Program-made: the position numbers and the translations under genes | Shown here: positions 35,954-43,967 of the stretch, one piece after another | How positions within the stretch are numbered: the first letter of the stretch is position 1 | Layout: every line of letters begins with the position of its first letter | Origin: Anaerolineales bacterium UBA6055 | GTDB taxonomy: Bacteria > Chloroflexota > Anaerolineae > Aggregatilineales > Phototrophicaceae | Length of the DNA stretch: 64,000 nucleotides | Assembly (NCBI GenBank): GCA_002428985.1 | Contig: DIYL01000040.1 | Location: 1-64,000 of the forward strand | Direction: 5' to 3' | Notes under the pieces: generated by a model | The model's database searches: none | What the model was told of the DNA's origin: nothing | What the model saw: the letters and a program-made list of their open reading frames with translations, nothing else

Positions 35954-37380
35954 GTAAATTTTACAAGGTTGCCAACTGTAGGGAAGAGGTATGCCTCTTC
36001 CCTACACCAATTTTGCGGATGAAGACATGGCTTCGCCCCTACATGGTTATCGCATTCTTGATATTTTTATTCGCGATACCTGTATATGCACAAGATGACT
36101 TACCCCTCTATGATTTGCCGGATTCATTCACATATCAAGCATTTTCGAGCAATAGTCTGGTGGCGTTATCGAATGGGCGTGTAGCAGTCGCAAATATGTT
36201 GACGGATTCAGTATCGTTAGTCGATGTGCGTTTGAATGAACTTATCGTAGAAATTCCAGTTGGGGATGACCCGCGTAGTGTTGATGTCACGCCGGATGGG
36301 TCGCGTCTTCTAGTCACGAATCGTGGGAATGATAGTTTGTTTGTGATTGATATTGAATCACAAGCTGTGATTGCAACACATTTTGTCGGGGCGCAACCGT
36401 ATGCGGTGATTACAGATAATAATGAGTCGGCATATGTTAGCTTGCAGGGTGATTCTTCGGTCATTGAAATTGCCATTGCGACAGGCGAAATCTTAAGCAA
36501 AATCCCGACACCAACAACACCAACAGGGTTGAGCCTATGGGCGGATTTTCTGTATGTGACCCACTTTCACACCGGACAAATTAGCCTTGTCTATTTGCCA
36601 TCAAGTGAAGTGGTTCGAACAATTTCAACGGGTATCAATATTGGGTTAAGCCCGTTTGTTTACGTCGATCATCGTAATGGATTGGCATATGTCCCACAGA
36701 CGATTACATATCCGAATAGTACAAATCCGACATTTGATCGAACCATGCGACCGCGTGTTGTTGTAATTGATTTAGCGCAGATGCGTGTACTTCGTGACCA
36801 GACGTTATGGCTGGATATTGCCGACCAGCCTGTCAATATGCCGTTTAGTGTTGCATTGAATGTCGCGCAAGGGCGTTTATTTGTGTTGAATGCGGGTAGT
36901 AATGATTTATCCGTCATTGACTTGAATACGGGCTTGGCATTATGGCATACGCAAATGGACGGTAATCCACGTGGGATTATTTCGTCGAGTGATGGCATAA
37001 CGTTGTATGTGTATCATGCAGTTGATACGACATTATCGATTATAGAAACACGCTTTTATAGTGTAGACGATACGATTCCTGTATCGGCTGATATGCCTGA
37101 CCTCGGTACACAGCTTGGTGCAGATTTGTTCCATAGTGCAACTGATATGCGGGTAAGTGGTACACCCTATTTGAGTTGTGCTGGCTGTCACTTTGATGGG
37201 TTGACCGATGGACGTGAATGGTATGGTTTAGAAACACCTACGATCAACAGTATTCCCGGTGATTTTGACATTAATTCACATATTGTAACTGTGACTTACG
37301 GCGTGGGATTTGATGTGATATCTGCATTTGAGCAACAAGCATTGGTAGATTATATGTTATCGTTACATGAAACGGACTAG
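35950..37380 (+). CDS. Secreted beta-propeller protein with C-terminal cytochrome c motif
   Basis: 476 residues. The hydrophobic core MVIAFLIFLFAIPVYAQ (~32-48) is a signal peptide. Repeated blades of the YncE/NHL type follow (IPVGDDPRSVDVTPDGSRLL, FVGAQPYAVITDNNESAYV), and near the end a single heme c site CAGCH (C410, C413, H414) with FDGLTDGREW after it. This combination resembles the propeller-cytochrome fusions seen in surface electron-transfer or MauG-like proteins, but only one heme site is visible. The first ~31 residues are partly encoded by a palindromic repeat, and translation might instead begin at 36019 (MKTWLRPY). The 5' end overlaps the preceding secreted-protein gene. Confidence 0.82.
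   Translation: MSKFYKVANCREEVCLFPTPILRMKTWLRPYMVIAFLIFLFAIPVYAQDDLPLYDLPDSFTYQAFSSNSLVALSNGRVAVANMLTDSVSLVDVRLNELIVEIPVGDDPRSVDVTPDGSRLLVTNRGNDSLFVIDIESQAVIATHFVGAQPYAVITDNNESAYVSLQGDSSVIEIAIATGEILSKIPTPTTPTGLSLWADFLYVTHFHTGQISLVYLPSSEVVRTISTGINIGLSPFVYVDHRNGLAYVPQTITYPNSTNPTFDRTMRPRVVVIDLAQMRVLRDQTLWLDIADQPVNMPFSVALNVAQGRLFVLNAGSNDLSVIDLNTGLALWHTQMDGNPRGIISSSDGITLYVYHAVDTTLSIIETRFYSVDDTIPVSADMPDLGTQLGADLFHSATDMRVSGTPYLSCAGCHFDGLTDGREWYGLETPTINSIPGDFDINSHIVTVTYGVGFDVISAFEQQALVDYMLSLHETD
35977..36043. repeat. TGTAGGGG-type palindromic repeat, copy 2, inside a coding start
   Basis: A perfect 13-base inverted repeat TGTAGGGAAGAGG / CCTCTTCCCTACA (35977-35989 and 35994-36006, loop TATG) is followed after 24 bases by CTTCGCCCCTACA (36031-36043), a half-copy of a similar element. 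On the minus strand the latter reads TGTAGGGGCGAAGCCATGTC, close to the repeat at 12006-12045. Confidence 0.7.
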
Positions 37381-37403
37381 TGTCCAAATTATTAGAAATG
37401 CAT

Positions 37404-37462
37404 TTAACTTAGGCTAAATAATTAGTTAACGCTTGCGAATTCTATATGGTATCATGTATATT
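37404..37462 (+). promoter_or_regulatory. IdeR/DtxR-like box and promoter of the DtxR-family gene
   Basis: TTAACTTAGGCTAAATAAT (37404-37422) matches the 19-base IdeR/DtxR consensus TTAGGTTAGSCTAACCTAA at 13 of 19 positions, including the central TTAGGCTAA. It is followed by TTGCGA (37433-37438), an 18-base spacer and TATATT (37457-37462). The start codon is 46 bases further on. The arrangement suggests self-regulation by metal, although a box just upstream of -35 could also activate. Confidence 0.5.
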
Positions 37463-37507
37463 TAAGATAAACATCTAGTTTATTGTATGCGGTAGATTGA
37501 GGATAGC

Positions 37508-38191
37508 ATGACGGCAACTGATTCTATGCAGGAATATCTGGCAGAAGCGTATCGTATTGCCTACTATCAATCCGATAACCCCTATGTATCAACATCTGCA
37601 TTAGCAGATGAAATGAATGTCTCAGCACCTGCTGTGACACGTATGGTGCAACGTTTGAAGTCGGCTGGCTTCCTTGAACACGAACCGTATCGTGGCATTA
37701 AATTAACAGCCGAAGGCGAACGCGAGGCATTAGCCAATATTCGTAAACATCGCCTAGTAGAACGTTTTCTGGTTGATGTCATGGGATTTGGTTGGCATGA
37801 AGTCCATGATGATGCTGATGAGTTGGGGCTGGTTGTGAGTAATATCCTCGTTAACAAGATGGATGAAATGAGTGGCTATCCTAGACGGTGTCCACATGGT
37901 GAACCGATCCCATCCGCTGATGGCGAGATGCCGCGCGTGATTGATTATCCATTATCAGATGTTGATGTCGAAAAAGATTATGTAATTAGCCGCGTCCATA
38001 CCCACGATGATGAAAAACTAAGATATTTCAGTGAACTACATCTGGAACCCGGTACACATTTCCGATTAATAGAACGCGCACCGTTTAATGGTCCGTTGCG
38101 CTTAGAGGTTGAGGGGCAGACCCACTTCCTCGGGCATGAGTTAGCGGGTACATTGCGGGTGTGTAGTCAAGTCGAATATGACTTGATCTAG
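37508..38191 (+). CDS. DtxR/MntR-family metal-dependent transcriptional regulator
   Basis: 227 residues. Winged helix at ~7-65 (VSTSALADEMNVSAPAVTRM is the recognition helix-turn-helix), dimerisation and metal-binding domain at ~70-140 with His/Cys/Glu ligands (GWHEVHDDADEL, RRCPHGEPIP), and a C-terminal FeoA/SH3-like domain (~150-225). Family members repress metal-uptake or manganese genes when loaded with Fe(II) or Mn(II). GAGG precedes the ATG, and an IdeR-like box lies in its promoter. No metal transporter is adjacent; the nearest genes downstream are the small DUF2917-like pair on the other strand. Confidence 0.92.
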   Translation: MTATDSMQEYLAEAYRIAYYQSDNPYVSTSALADEMNVSAPAVTRMVQRLKSAGFLEHEPYRGIKLTAEGEREALANIRKHRLVERFLVDVMGFGWHEVHDDADELGLVVSNILVNKMDEMSGYPRRCPHGEPIPSADGEMPRVIDYPLSDVDVEKDYVISRVHTHDDEKLRYFSELHLEPGTHFRLIERAPFNGPLRLEVEGQTHFLGHELAGTLRVCSQVEYDLI

Positions 38192-38197
38192 ATATTG

Positions 38198-38425
38198 CTA
38201 CGTAACAACCTCCACTTGAATTTTTGCAAAACCACGGGTGTAAGCACTACGGATAACGGCTGGTTGCACCCGTTCCGATAAATAGCAAGCTTCTCCACTA
38301 TGCAGGATAAAATCATTTGTATCGGTGAATATCCATGCATCGCCACGTGTTACAGTCAATTTGATAGATTCTGTTGGTAGTGTTTTCATGGTATCGAAGA
38401 TATAGTCCTGTTGATTTGTTTGCAT
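38198..38425 (-). CDS. Small DUF2917-like protein A
   Basis: 75 residues without signal peptide or membrane segment. The pattern VTRGDAWIFTDTNDFILHSGEACYL resembles the cupin-like DUF2917 family (a beta-barrel core with W-[VI]-T near the middle and a GE turn). It is preceded by AGGGA and lies 23 bases after its paralogue 38449-38697. Function is unknown. The convergent DtxR-family gene ends six bases away. Confidence 0.6.
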   Translation of the reverse strand: MQTNQQDYIFDTMKTLPTESIKLTVTRGDAWIFTDTNDFILHSGEACYLSERVQPAVIRSAYTRGFAKIQVEVVT

Positions 38426-38448
38426 GTTAACGTCCCTGATTGTCTGAT

Positions 38449-38697
38449 CTAAGATAGTTGGAATTGAATCGACGAATTGCGATTGACGGGTGAGATAATG
38501 ACGCGATGCTTACTACTCGGAATATGAATTGTTTCTCCTGTTTCAGCAATCAGATCGTTATTATCAACGGTAATCCACGCACGTCCTTCTAATAGATGAA
38601 CAATCGTTGTACCTCGTTTTACACAAAAACTACGAATTTGCTCACCAGTCAATTTAACTGTTTGGATTGTACGATATGTTTTGGATTTAGAGGTCAT
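38449..38697 (-). CDS. Small DUF2917-like protein B
   Basis: 82 residues; FCVKRGTTIVHLLEGRAWITVDNNDLIAETGETIHI matches protein A in layout, with the same Trp-Ile/Thr-x-Asp-x-Asn-Asp core and GE turn. AAGGAG lies nine bases before the ATG. The two are tandem duplicates in one transcript. As for A, the family role is undefined; a small cupin-like regulator or metal/ligand binder is possible given the neighbouring DtxR-type regulator, but this is a guess. Confidence 0.6.
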   Translation of the reverse strand: MTSKSKTYRTIQTVKLTGEQIRSFCVKRGTTIVHLLEGRAWITVDNNDLIAETGETIHIPSSKHRVIISPVNRNSSIQFQLS

Positions 38698-38934
38698 AAC
38701 AGGTGTCTCCTTATGCTAAAGGTTATATATAGCATATAGCAGATAGTTAGGTGTCGTATTGTACCAACTTGCGATTTTAGGTGGAAACATTCCCACTTTA
38801 TATTTAGAGGCAGATGTATGGCTTAAGGGTTTCAGGTTGCAGATTTGATTTAGAATGATTCTTGATTCTTTGCTTGCTGAAATTCTCGGTTTGTACTAGA
38901 CTCACTGCGGTCAAATAAGGGGGCATCTAGGTAT

Positions 38935-41148
38935 ATGGCAAACTCAAAAGCAAACGTTGCAGGTACAACAACCGGACGATTTAGTACATTCACCGGTGTA
39001 TTTACGCCGAATATTTTGACGATTCTAGGGCTAATTCTGTTCTTACGGATGGAGTTTGTAACTGGTCAAGCGGGCTTGTTGGGTGCGCTAGCTATCGTCG
39101 TTATTGGTAACTTAATCTCGTTGCTGACAGGATTATCATTATCAGCGATTGCAACCAACATGACGGTTCGTGCTGGCGGGAATTATTATATTATTTCGCG
39201 CTCACTAGGTCTGGAAATTGGTGGGGCGATTGGGATTCCACTTTATTTATCACAAGCAATTAGTGTTGCATTTTATATTATCGGGTTTACCGAAGCATTG
39301 CTCACTGTAGAGTTTTTTCAGCAATTTGACCCGCGTATCATCTCGACGATGGTGACTGCTTTGTTTATTGTCATTGCTTATGTTGGTGCGGATTTTGCGC
39401 TTCGCATCCAATATGTGATTCTGGCAATTTTGATGTTCGGCTTGGGCTCATTTTTTGTAGGTGCGATTATGGGCTTTGGGACAGTTTCTTCCCCACAATT
39501 GATGCCAAACTTCACCGAGGGTGTCAATTTTGCGCTCGTTTTTGCGATCTTCTTTCCGGCGGTTACTGGGATTGAGGTCGGGGTGAGTTTATCTGGTGAT
39601 TTGAAAGACCCATCGCGTAGTATCCCGCTAGGCACAATTAGCAGTATTCTATTCACGGCTGTGATCTATATTCTTGTGATTATTATGTTTGCATTTAATC
39701 TACCTAGTGAAGAGTTATTAGGTGACTCACTGGCAATGCGCCGGATCGCATTTATACCAGAAGCGATTTTAGCAGGTGTTTGGGCGAGCACATTATCCTC
39801 TGCTTTGGGGAGTGTTTTGGCTGCGCCACGAACATTGCAGGCGATTGCAAATGATAGCGTTGTCCCGAATTGGATGGCGAACAAGATGGGCAGTAAGACC
39901 GAGCCACGTATGGCGGTATTGATTACGGGTGTCATCGCTTTTATTGTGATTTGGGCAGGTGATTTGAATGCAGTCGCACCGATCATTTCGATGTTCTTCT
40001 TGAATACGTATGGCATGGTGAATTTGACCAGTGCCATTGAAAAACTCGTGGATAATCCTAGCTATCGTCCACGGTTTGCGATTCCGTGGTGGGTTTCTAT
40101 GGGTGGTGCACTTGGGTGTTATGGTGCGATGTTGTTGATTAATACACCTGCGACAATTATTGCGATTGTTGTGAGTTATGGCTTTTTCATTTATTTGCAA
40201 CGACGCAGTATCGAAAGTACATGGGGTGATGTGCGGTCGGGTGTATGGTTTGCGATGAGTCGCTGGTCATTGTTGAATCTTGAAAAATCCCGCTGGACAG
40301 TCAAAAACTGGCGCCCCAATATGATTGTATTTACTGGACAACCACATAACCGTCAACAATTGGTGGAGATGGCACAATGGCTTAGTCTTGGGCGTGGTCT
40401 GGTGACATTTTTTCAGTTGATTATTGGCGATGTTCGTACTGTAGCGAAAAGTGGTATTCAAGAAAAAGCGCGTGAAGCAATCCGAGAATATATTGCTGAT
40501 AATCATATGAGTGCGTTTGCAGAAGCTGATATTGTGCCCGATTTTCGGACGGGTGCGCGACTTGTTGTACAATCCCACGGGATTGGTGGCATTACCGTTA
40601 ATTCCGTCTTATTGGGATGGTCACGGACACCTGAAGGGCGCGAAATGCATATGCACCTGTTACGTGATCTAGTTATGCTCAATCGGTCGGTGCTATTTTT
40701 TAATCATCATGTGGAACGTGATTTTGGTAAGCGTCAACGCATGGATGTTTGGTGGCAGGGGGCAGGCGGTAACGAAGATTTGATGTTGCTCCTCGCGTAT
40801 TTGATTGAACGTCATCCGACGTGGCGCGCGGCTGAAGTCCGTTTAATCCGTGTGATTGATGATAAAGCAGGTGTTGCTGCTACGACAAACCATATGGATA
40901 ACTTGATTCGTGAGATGCGGGTTGATGCGACAGCCGTTGTTGTTGTCAATAAGGAGCATAAACCCTTTGTCCAAGTGATTAGCGAGATGGCAATACATAC
41001 AGATTTGACGATTCTTGGGATGGGCTTGCCTAATGATGGTGAGGAAGGCGACTACGCTGAACGGATAAACGAACTGGTACAAGCTGTGGGATCTGTGCTG
41101 TTGGTGCGTAATGCCGAGACTGTTGATTTGCTTGATACGGATGGTTAG
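38935..41148 (+). CDS. SLC12-type (cation-chloride cotransporter family) membrane transporter
   Basis: 737 residues. The N-terminal half has about 12 membrane segments of the amino-acid-polyamine-organocation superfamily, beginning with GVFTPNILTILGLILFLR, a hallmark of SLC12/cation-chloride-type transporters. It continues with RAGGNYYIISRSLGLEIGG and the later VLAAPRTLQAIANDSVVP. The C-terminal half (~420-737) is a cytoplasmic regulatory domain with alpha/beta repeats similar to those of eukaryotic SLC12 proteins. It probably carries K+, Na+ or amino acids with or against anions; bacterial members are little studied. The following APH-type gene is 16 bases downstream and probably co-transcribed. 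Confidence 0.85.
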   Translation: MANSKANVAGTTTGRFSTFTGVFTPNILTILGLILFLRMEFVTGQAGLLGALAIVVIGNLISLLTGLSLSAIATNMTVRAGGNYYIISRSLGLEIGGAIGIPLYLSQAISVAFYIIGFTEALLTVEFFQQFDPRIISTMVTALFIVIAYVGADFALRIQYVILAILMFGLGSFFVGAIMGFGTVSSPQLMPNFTEGVNFALVFAIFFPAVTGIEVGVSLSGDLKDPSRSIPLGTISSILFTAVIYILVIIMFAFNLPSEELLGDSLAMRRIAFIPEAILAGVWASTLSSALGSVLAAPRTLQAIANDSVVPNWMANKMGSKTEPRMAVLITGVIAFIVIWAGDLNAVAPIISMFFLNTYGMVNLTSAIEKLVDNPSYRPRFAIPWWVSMGGALGCYGAMLLINTPATIIAIVVSYGFFIYLQRRSIESTWGDVRSGVWFAMSRWSLLNLEKSRWTVKNWRPNMIVFTGQPHNRQQLVEMAQWLSLGRGLVTFFQLIIGDVRTVAKSGIQEKAREAIREYIADNHMSAFAEADIVPDFRTGARLVVQSHGIGGITVNSVLLGWSRTPEGREMHMHLLRDLVMLNRSVLFFNHHVERDFGKRQRMDVWWQGAGGNEDLMLLLAYLIERHPTWRAAEVRLIRVIDDKAGVAATTNHMDNLIREMRVDATAVVVVNKEHKPFVQVISEMAIHTDLTILGMGLPNDGEEGDYAERINELVQAVGSVLLVRNAETVDLLDTDG

Positions 41149-41163
41149 TCTGGGATTTCGGAT

Positions 41164-42084
41164 ATGAAAACGTTTGATTGGCCTAGTAAACGCGACAATT
41201 TTGATCATAAGCTTGTTCCTGAACTGGTTCGGGATTTGTGGCATGGTGAACCTGAGTCGCTTAGACTTGTTGGGCAAGCCTACAATATTGTCTATCGATT
41301 TGAGGTAAATGGTTTAGGGCGATATTTGCGGATTGGGCATATTGTGTTGCATCCGTTGAATAAAGTACATCATGTCATGCACTTTTTACGTTTCCTCGCT
41401 GACAACGATGTACCTGTTGGGCAACCTGTAGCTTCGGTCAATGGCAACTATATTGAGACCTTTGGTGATGGGTATTATGGGTCGGCTCAGAAAGAGGCTC
41501 CCGGTACGGAGATTGGACTCGAGCATACTAATCTCGCGGTTTATGAAGCATGGGGCAAGTCTCTGGGGAAATTGCATGCAGTCTCGCGTCAGTATAAACC
41601 TTCACCTGATATTGATTATGAATTCCCCACTGTACAGCGTTTCTGGAAAAATATTGAGTTGATCATCAATACACAAGCAACCTCACAAATACGGGATGTC
41701 TACGCGGAATTGACAGAGTATATTGACCAATTACCGGATAATGATTATGGCTTGATCCATGGAGATTATCGCCCTGGCAATGTGATTTGGGATGGGAAAA
41801 TAGCGCGTACCGTCGATTTTGATGAACCGAATTATCACTGGTATCTTGCGGATATTTCACGAGCATTACTGGAATTCTATGATCGCCCTCCAGAACAACG
41901 GCAAGCATTCCGTCAGGCATTTATGCGAGGGTATGCTACCGAACACACTATTGATGCGTTTTGGATGACTCAGCTAACCAAATTTGCACAATGGCGCGGG
42001 ATGCTCATGTATGGATGGGACTTGCAAGAAGGTAGCAGTGGCAGTTGGGGACTGGATTGGATTCTCAAGCCGATTGATTGGTAG
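41164..42084 (+). CDS. APH/SrkA-type phosphotransferase
   Basis: 306 residues with the aminoglycoside-phosphotransferase fold: RLVGQAYNIVYRFEV near the N-terminus, catalytic loop IHGDYRPGNVIWDG (~198) with the normal Asp and Asn, and TVDFDEPNYHWYLADIS for metal binding. SrkA-like proteins are stress-response protein kinases and others phosphorylate homoserine or choline; the substrate here is unknown. It follows the SLC12-type gene by 16 bases and converges on the DUF423 gene with no gap. It differs from the other APH-type gene (18271-19227) in keeping the catalytic-loop Asn. Confidence 0.82.
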   Translation: MKTFDWPSKRDNFDHKLVPELVRDLWHGEPESLRLVGQAYNIVYRFEVNGLGRYLRIGHIVLHPLNKVHHVMHFLRFLADNDVPVGQPVASVNGNYIETFGDGYYGSAQKEAPGTEIGLEHTNLAVYEAWGKSLGKLHAVSRQYKPSPDIDYEFPTVQRFWKNIELIINTQATSQIRDVYAELTEYIDQLPDNDYGLIHGDYRPGNVIWDGKIARTVDFDEPNYHWYLADISRALLEFYDRPPEQRQAFRQAFMRGYATEHTIDAFWMTQLTKFAQWRGMLMYGWDLQEGSSGSWGLDWILKPIDW

Positions 42085-42471
42085 CTATGCTCCTGCCTTG
42101 TATGCACCCCATGCTATACTGCCCCAGCCGAGGATAAATGCTGTCCCACCGATTGGTGCAATTGCTCCCATAAAACCGAGATTAAAGACAGCCAAAATAT
42201 ATAGGCTTCCGCTGAAAAAGATTACGCCTGCTAGGAAAAAGTATCCGGCACGATTGAAGGCGGGGTGAGATAGAGATTTACCTTGTAACACCGCAACCAA
42301 TACAAGGGCAACAGCATGAATAAGATGATATTGCACAGCGGTATCGAATGTGCCTGTACGTCCGTTTTCTTCTAATAGGGTAGATAGTCCATGGCTACCA
42401 AATGCGCCGATGGCGACACCCAGTAATCCAATGATGCCACCGATGATAAGCAGACGTTGTTGTGATGTCAT
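42085..42471 (-). CDS. DUF423 membrane protein
   Basis: 128 residues with four membrane segments. GAFGSHGL near the N-terminus, QYHLIHAVALVLV in the middle and APIGGTAFILGW near the end are the conserved DUF423 (YgdD-like) blocks. Members are small inner-membrane proteins of unknown function. The gene is convergent and directly adjacent to the APH-type gene; no terminator is apparent between them. Confidence 0.9.
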   Translation of the reverse strand: MTSQQRLLIIGGIIGLLGVAIGAFGSHGLSTLLEENGRTGTFDTAVQYHLIHAVALVLVAVLQGKSLSHPAFNRAGYFFLAGVIFFSGSLYILAVFNLGFMGAIAPIGGTAFILGWGSIAWGAYKAGA

Positions 42472-42599
42472 ATGGGGTTTCTCTCTATTTTCTTAAATGA
42501 GGTAATTATAGCAGTATCAAAAATAGACGGGAATGGAACTTCGGAACAAATCGTTGTGTCTATGAAAGTAGACTGATAACACCAAGAGAGATCGCATGT

Positions 42600-43895
42600 A
42601 TGAACCAAATAGCACGCGTTTTGTATCTGCCCCCATTATTTTTAATGTTGATCGCATGTAATTTATCAGCAAGCTCACAACAATCACAGGTAACGGTTCA
42701 AGATGTAATTACTGTCACATCTTCTCCAATTGCTAATGATGTTAATGTAAATACGGGTGTACAAGATACTGCGCCAATTATAGTGACAATACCACCAACC
42801 CTTGCTAGTTCGTCGGATTCAAGTGTTAGTCAAACTGAATCGAATGATTTGTATTATGCGCGTGGTAGTCAATTGATAGGGCAATGTACAGTACAAGCGC
42901 AAGTAAACACAAACATTCGTGTTGATAATACGATAACGGGTGAGATTGCCGGTCAGTTAATTGGTGGAGAGTGGATTCCCGTTTCACGGATTATAGATGG
43001 ATGGTATCAGGTTGATCTGTCATCGTCCCCTGTTCATCGGATGTGGATTAGTAGTGAACCAACAGCATTAGCAAGCAATTGTCGATGTGATACAAACGGG
43101 TGTTATATACAACAGGAGGTTATTTTAACACCTGAAGCTAATATAAACTTGTATTATGCGGGTTATCCACAGCCCTATCCGCCAGAAGGCTGTTTTGTTC
43201 ATACGGCTGGTGACTTCCCTGTAAATATTCGCACAGGGCAAAGTGAAGATGCTTCACGTATTGGTCAGTTGCGTGCTAATCAATGGTTACCGGTTGATTA
43301 TATTGTGAATGGATGGTTTGGGGTGAATCTGCCTAATACACCGATTGATAATGCGTACATCGCAAGTGGTCCGGCTATTCTAACGAGGACATGTTCGTGT
43401 ACAGAATTTACTTGTAAACCAGTAACTGCGCCGGGACAAACCTGTTGGATCGAAACCCATTCTGCTAATATCGTCACGCGTATTCATGTAGAACCTGCAA
43501 ACTGGTCAGACACATATGGAGGGCTTCTGTTTGGTGAAACATATGAAGTTACAACACAATCTGACGGAGGCTGGTATCAACTTGCGATTGGCGGTTGGAT
43601 ACCACCGAATGACATCAAATTATTAGATGATGAAGCTTGTCGCAATGTGCCAACTATACCTTACGCCCCACCATTATTTGACTGTGAACTGGTGAATACC
43701 ACTGGAGAAATTCAAACAATCTATACCGAGCCTAATGGCGACTATTATGGGCGATTTGGTAGCGGGTTGCGCCTCGGTATCATTCGACTGGATCAAAATT
43801 GGTATCAAGTTTATGTTCCAGCATTCAATAGTGCTGGATGGGTTGATGGAACAGAGATGGGCTTGTCTGGCGACTGTTCTGCATTTGAGTCTTGA
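42600..43895 (+). CDS. Lipoprotein with four SH3-like modules
   Basis: 431 residues starting MNQIARVLYLPPLFLMLIAC: a lipobox ends at Cys20, so it is anchored to the outer face of the membrane. After a Ser/Thr-rich linker there are four repeated bacterial-SH3-like units at about 90-165, 195-280, 285-355 and 360-430. Each has an initial Cys, 'N(I/V)RxG'-type core and a 'GWYQV' strand (DGWYQVDL, NGWFGVNL, GGWYQLAI, QNWYQVYV). The Cys pairs (CRC, CSC) suggest disulfides between modules. Such modules bind cell-wall peptides or sugars. There is no clear operon partner; the convergent kinase gene ends 70 bases away. Confidence 0.8.
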   Translation: MNQIARVLYLPPLFLMLIACNLSASSQQSQVTVQDVITVTSSPIANDVNVNTGVQDTAPIIVTIPPTLASSSDSSVSQTESNDLYYARGSQLIGQCTVQAQVNTNIRVDNTITGEIAGQLIGGEWIPVSRIIDGWYQVDLSSSPVHRMWISSEPTALASNCRCDTNGCYIQQEVILTPEANINLYYAGYPQPYPPEGCFVHTAGDFPVNIRTGQSEDASRIGQLRANQWLPVDYIVNGWFGVNLPNTPIDNAYIASGPAILTRTCSCTEFTCKPVTAPGQTCWIETHSANIVTRIHVEPANWSDTYGGLLFGETYEVTTQSDGGWYQLAIGGWIPPNDIKLLDDEACRNVPTIPYAPPLFDCELVNTTGEIQTIYTEPNGDYYGRFGSGLRLGIIRLDQNWYQVYVPAFNSAGWVDGTEMGLSGDCSAFES

Positions 43896-43967
43896 TACCA
43901 TACACGATCAGAACTAATTGATAACACAAGTCGGCATTGTCAATATATCCAGTTTTGTTGTGATGCC

